A DNA stretch of 64,000 bases. Source: Actinospica acidithermotolerans (lineage in GTDB: Bacteria; Actinomycetota; Actinomycetes; Streptomycetales; Catenulisporaceae). Positions 60,514 through 64,000 of this stretch are shown one piece after another. The stretch is from NCBI RefSeq assembly GCF_018139625.1, contig NZ_JAGSOH010000028.1:1-64000 (forward strand), in the 5' to 3' direction. How positions within the stretch are numbered: position 1 is the first letter of the stretch; each line of letters starts with the position of its first letter. The notes under the pieces were generated by a model, which saw nothing but the letters and a program-made list of their open reading frames with translations, had not been told where the DNA came from and did no database searches. Both the position numbers and the translations under genes were made by a program.

Positions 60514-62507
60514 GTGCTTTCCACAACGTCGTAATCGGCGGTGTGCGCAGCCACGCTGTAAAAGTCTACGGCGCGGCCGAGCGCGGTCAGCGGAAAGACA
60601 AGCCGGTAGAGGTGGTAGTTGATGTAGAAGTCGCCGGGGAACCCGGTGCCGGTGAACAGGTCCTCGTCCCAGGTTCCGTCAGGGCGCTGAGTCTCCGCCA
60701 GGTAGAGCACGCCGCGGTCGATCGCCGCGCGCAGCTCCGGGGTCACGGCTGACGGAGTCTCGGCGACCGACAGCAGCGCGAGCAGCGCCCATGCGGTCTG
60801 CGAGGCGGTGGAGTCGCCGCGGCCGATCCACGCGGGATCGACGTACGAGCGCAAATCCTCGCCCCAGCCGCCGTCGAGGTTCTGATGCCCGATCACCCAC
60901 GCCGTCGCGCGGCGCAGCGCCGGGTGCGAGGGCGCGATGCCCGCCGCGGTCAGCGCGGGCACCACCGCCCCGGTGCCGTACACGTGGTTGGCGCCCCAGC
61001 GGCCGAACCAGGAGCCGTCCTGCTCCTGGTGGTCAAGCAGCCAGCGGACGCCGCGCAGCGCGGCGGGAGAGTGGCCCTTGCCGAGCGCCGCGTACGCCTC
61101 GACGATGTGCGCGGTCACGTCGGCTGACGGCGGGTCGATCACCGCGCCGAAGTCGCAGAACGGCAGCTTGTTGATGAGCGTGCGGGTGTTGTCCGCGTCG
61201 AACGCGCCCCAGCCGCCGTCCTTGGACTGCATCCCCTCGACCCAGGCGAGACCGCGGTCCATCGCGGCCCGGATCCTGCGCTCGCGCACCGGCTCCCCGT
61301 CGGGGTTGCGGGCCCGCATCAGCGCCAGCAGGATCTCGGCCGTGTCGTCGGTGTCCGGGTAGCCGTCGTTGGCGAACTCGAACGCCCAGCCGCCGGGGGC
61401 CAGCGCGGGCCGGCGCACCGACCAGTCGCCCTTGACGGTGATCTCCTCGCCGAGCAGCCAGTCGATGCCGCTCGCGTACGCCGCGTCCTGCGGGCCGCTG
61501 CCCGAGTCGGCGAGCGCGACGAGCGAGAGCGCGGTGTCCCACACCGGGGACTGGCAGGCTTCCAGCCGCCGCGTCGGGCCCTGCGCGGTCTCCTCGCGCA
61601 CCACGAAGCCGTCCAGGCCGGCGATCCCGGCGCGGATCACGGGGTGGTCCATCGGATAGCCCATCAGGTGCAGGGCCATCAGGGAGTAGACCCAGGGCGG
61701 CTGGATCCCGCCCCAGCAGCCGTCCGCCTCCTGCCGGGCGATGATCCACTCGGCGGCCTGGCGCAGCGCCGCACGGCGCACCACCGGGATCCGCCGCTTC
61801 TCGTACCGGTGCAGCCAGCGGTCGAGGCCGCGGAAGAACGTCGAGATCCGATCCTCGTCCGGGGCCGGTCCCGGGACGAGGCCGGTGCGCAGCTCGTCCA
61901 CCCCGAACGGCAGCGGACGGCTCGGCTTGTAGTGCCAGACGATCGTCAGCGGCACCACGGTCTGCCGGGCCCAGCAGGCCCAGTCGTAGACGTTCAGCGG
62001 GACCTGCCGGGGCAGGAAGATCAGCTCGGGCGGCATGGCCGGCAGGTCGTCCCAGCTCCACAGCCCGAACAGGGCCAGCCAGATCCGGGTGAACACCCGG
62101 GTCGCCTCGAGCCCGCCGTTCGCCCTGATCCACTCGGCCGCCCCGGCCATGTGCGCGTCCTTAGGCCGGTCGCCCGCCAGCCGCAGCGCCACGTACGCCT
62201 CGACCGTGGTGGACAGCTCGGCCGGGCCGCCGTGGAAGGTGGCCCAGGTTCCGTCGGCCCGTTGCTGGGATCGGATCCACCGGGCCGTCTGCTCGACGGT
62301 CCGTGGGTCCGAGATGCCCAGGAACTCGCGCAGCAGCAGGTCCTCGGCGTCCATCGTCACATTGGTCGCCAGCTCCCCCTTCCACCAGCCGGCCGGGTCC
62401 TGCAGCGCGAGCAGATGCCCGCGCGCGGACTCGGCGGCTCGGGATGCGGCCTCGGGTGGGCCCGGGGGGCGGCCGGTCGAGACCGGCCGTTCCGCGATCG
62501 CAGTCAT
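60510..62507 (-). CDS. shc: Squalene-hopene cyclase
   Basis: The 665-residue enzyme cyclises squalene to hopene/hopanol at the membrane. The protonating motif DTDDTA is at D385-A390. Several QW repeats are present (QDPAGWWKGE near 36, QEDGSWFGRWG, QNLDGGWGED, QRPDGTWDE). Its start at ATG 62507 (MTAIAERP) has GAGGAGG upstream; an upstream extension of 52 codons has no family match. The stop overlaps the next gene start (ATGA), indicating coupled translation. Confidence 0.96.
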   Translation of the reverse strand: MTAIAERPVSTGRPPGPPEAASRAAESARGHLLALQDPAGWWKGELATNVTMDAEDLLLREFLGISDPRTVEQTARWIRSQQRADGTWATFHGGPAELSTTVEAYVALRLAGDRPKDAHMAGAAEWIRANGGLEATRVFTRIWLALFGLWSWDDLPAMPPELIFLPRQVPLNVYDWACWARQTVVPLTIVWHYKPSRPLPFGVDELRTGLVPGPAPDEDRISTFFRGLDRWLHRYEKRRIPVVRRAALRQAAEWIIARQEADGCWGGIQPPWVYSLMALHLMGYPMDHPVIRAGIAGLDGFVVREETAQGPTRRLEACQSPVWDTALSLVALADSGSGPQDAAYASGIDWLLGEEITVKGDWSVRRPALAPGGWAFEFANDGYPDTDDTAEILLALMRARNPDGEPVRERRIRAAMDRGLAWVEGMQSKDGGWGAFDADNTRTLINKLPFCDFGAVIDPPSADVTAHIVEAYAALGKGHSPAALRGVRWLLDHQEQDGSWFGRWGANHVYGTGAVVPALTAAGIAPSHPALRRATAWVIGHQNLDGGWGEDLRSYVDPAWIGRGDSTASQTAWALLALLSVAETPSAVTPELRAAIDRGVLYLAETQRPDGTWDEDLFTGTGFPGDFYINYHLYRLVFPLTALGRAVDFYSVAAHTADYDVVEST

Positions 62508-62533
62508 GTCAGCGTGCCTCCTCGGCACGCCCC

Positions 62534-63571
62534 TTACCACGTCCTTGAGAGGAGAAACCTGGTGACTTCGGCGAGATCGGCGAGCGCGCTGGGCGGCGGG
62601 GCCAAGCGGTCCAATCGGGCTAGGGACTCGCGTGTGTGCAGGTCGGCGCGTTCCCGGCTCCACGCACGCCCCCCGGCGCGCTCCACCAGATCCGCCGCGC
62701 GGACGAGATCGGCGGCGCTCAGCTCGCCCGGCTGCGCGAGCACCGCGCGCAGCTCCCCGGACGCCTCGGAGCCCGCCGACAGGGCCGCCACGACCGGCGC
62801 GGAGCGCTTGCGCGCGGCGAGGTCCGCGGCGACCGGCTTACCGGTGGTGTCGGTCTCGCCCCAGATGCCCAGCATGTCGTCGACGAGCTGGAAGGCCATG
62901 CCGAGATGATGGCCGTACTCGGCGAGCAGCCGGACCTTCTCCGGGCCCGCGCCGTACGCCTGGGCCCCCAGGCTCGCGCTCGCGGACAGCAGGCTCGCGG
63001 TCTTGCCCTGCTCCATCAGCAGGCACTGCTCCACCGTCGCCGACTCGTTCCCGGCCAGCTCCAGGTCCTCGCTCTGACCCGCGATCAGCTCCTGCACCAT
63101 CGCGCCGAGTGCCGGGACCGCGGACGGGCTGCGCTCGGCCAGCACCTCGAAGGCCAGGGTCTGCAGCGCGCAGCCGGCCAGCAGCGTCTGGTTCTCGCCG
63201 AACACGGTCCACGCGGTCGGCCGGTGCCGCCGGGTGCGGTCGCCGTCCATGATGTCGTCGTGCAGCAGCGAGAAGTTGTGGATCAGCTCCACGGCCACCG
63301 CCGCGTCGATCACCGCTGGCTCGTCCCCGGCGGCGCCCGCCGCGCGGGCGCCGAGCACGGCCAGGGCCGGGCGCAGCGCCTTGCCGCCGGAGCCGTGCGG
63401 GTCCGGCCGGCCCTGCGCGTCCTGCCAGCCGAAGTGATAGCGGGCGATGCCGCGCATCCGGGGGTGCAGCCCTTCGAGCCGGCGCTCGATCTCCGGGTCG
63501 ACCAGCTTTTTCGTCTCGGTGAGGATCTCCGCCGCCGTGCGCTCCGCAGTATCCGCCTGCGTCTCAGTCAA
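62534..63571 (-). CDS. Polyprenyl (farnesyl/geranylgeranyl) diphosphate synthase
   Basis: The 345-residue protein is a trans-isoprenyl diphosphate synthase. The first Asp-rich motif is DDIMD (105-109) and the second is DDMLG (231-235), with Gly where DDxxD is classical, followed by IWGE, as in many actinomycete members. It should supply farnesyl diphosphate for squalene in hopanoid synthesis. Its start overlaps the hpnE stop by four bases and shc begins 26 bp later. Chain length cannot be read securely. Confidence 0.93.
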   Translation of the reverse strand: MTETQADTAERTAAEILTETKKLVDPEIERRLEGLHPRMRGIARYHFGWQDAQGRPDPHGSGGKALRPALAVLGARAAGAAGDEPAVIDAAVAVELIHNFSLLHDDIMDGDRTRRHRPTAWTVFGENQTLLAGCALQTLAFEVLAERSPSAVPALGAMVQELIAGQSEDLELAGNESATVEQCLLMEQGKTASLLSASASLGAQAYGAGPEKVRLLAEYGHHLGMAFQLVDDMLGIWGETDTTGKPVAADLAARKRSAPVVAALSAGSEASGELRAVLAQPGELSAADLVRAADLVERAGGRAWSRERADLHTRESLARLDRLAPPPSALADLAEVTRFLLSRTW

Positions 63572-64000
63572 GCCCGTGCTCCATTCCGGTGCGCGTGTAC
63601 CGACACAAAGTGTTCTTGCGCAGCACGCGCCGCGCTAATCCCGCTGCGCACCGCGCTCTCCATCGTGTCCGGCCAGCCCGTCGCGGTCCACGCGCCGGCC
63701 AGGTACAGCCCAGGGACCGCGGTGACCGGCCCCGGGCGCAGCGCCGCGCTGCCGCTGGCCTGCCGGAACGTCGCCTGCTTCTCCCGGGTGACGAAGAACT
63801 CCTCGACGCTCGCGCCCCTCGCCTCGGGCAGCAGCTTCTTGAGTTCGTCCTCGAATAACGGACGCAGTTCGGCGACGGGGCGACCGATCAGCGCGTCCGC
63901 CGCCGAGACGGTGACCGCCACGTAGCGGCCCGCGCCGGGCAGCCCGGCGGCCGCGGTGCGGTCGAAGATCCACTGCGCCGGGGAGTCGACCCCGGCCAGG
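63568..64000 (-). CDS. hpnE: Squalene-forming FAD oxidoreductase HpnE, C-terminal part
   Basis: Only the C-terminal 143 residues are in the window; the start lies beyond 64000. The ending GLYLAGAWTATGWPDTMESAVRSG is the C-terminal FAD-binding motif of the HpnE family, which with HpnC and HpnD makes squalene from farnesyl diphosphate via presqualene diphosphate and hydroxysqualene. The operon therefore continues to the right, probably with hpnD and hpnC. The stop overlaps the polyprenyl synthase start (ATGA). Confidence 0.9.
   Translation of the reverse strand, partial: LAGVDSPAQWIFDRTAAAGLPGAGRYVAVTVSAADALIGRPVAELRPLFEDELKKLLPEARGASVEEFFVTREKQATFRQASGSAALRPGPVTAVPGLYLAGAWTATGWPDTMESAVRSGISAARAAQEHFVSVHAHRNGARA

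Overview
The window is about 64 kb of very GC-rich DNA from a filamentous, developmentally complex actinomycete. The evidence is a WhiB regulator, a conservon-type cvnABCD cluster, XRE-TPR regulators, secreted chitinases, a sedolisin protease, a SpoIIE/RsbW phosphatase, a PknG kinase locus and a hopanoid operon. It resembles Streptomyces or Catenulisporales chromosomes, but no rRNA or marker gene fixes the genus. I found no tRNA, rRNA or CRISPR array.

Layout, left to right. 0-16 kb: an HNH/DUF222 nuclease, a secreted S53 protease, a leftward MHYT-cvnABCD signalling operon, a possible EccE-like gene, a GH13 alpha-glucosidase, a divergent TetR/FBP-domain pair and a WhiB gene. 15-25 kb: an XRE-TPR regulator, kdpDE without kdpFABC, an intact IS3-family element with a 3-bp target duplication just behind kdpE, an acetyltransferase, a Phd-like protein with a Pro-Gly repeat tail, a HAD phosphatase and several tandem repeats. 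25-31 kb: a modular GH18 chitinase, a divergent Nramp-type transporter and a second HAD hydrolase.

31-41 kb is a rightward operon-like run: GlnX-like membrane protein, GlnH-like lipoprotein, a conserved unknown, PknG, a PP2C phosphatase, a vWA protein and an FHA protein. Kinase, phosphatase and FHA protein carry similar small Cys pairs (zinc ribbons). The set looks like an extracellular amino-acid sensor wired to a complete Ser/Thr phosphorylation module, and is my main candidate for a poorly described system.

41-53 kb: an epoxide hydrolase and divergent TetR gene around three operators phased at 27 bp; a MocR/YczE pair; a triplicated convergent gene junction; an XRE regulator behind three AACTAGTT palindromes; a decayed vapBC remnant; an Xaa-Pro aminopeptidase; an EF-hand protein; a second GH18 chitinase with TGGTCTAG-type boxes like those of the first; and a MerR regulator. 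52-58 kb: a SpoIIE-type phosphatase, an Amt transporter and a trypsin-like protease. 58-64 kb: a leftward hopanoid operon (hpnE, polyprenyl synthase, shc, an hpnG-ispH fusion, hpnH), with hpnE cut by the window end.

All functions are read from sequence motifs and context; no database search was run.
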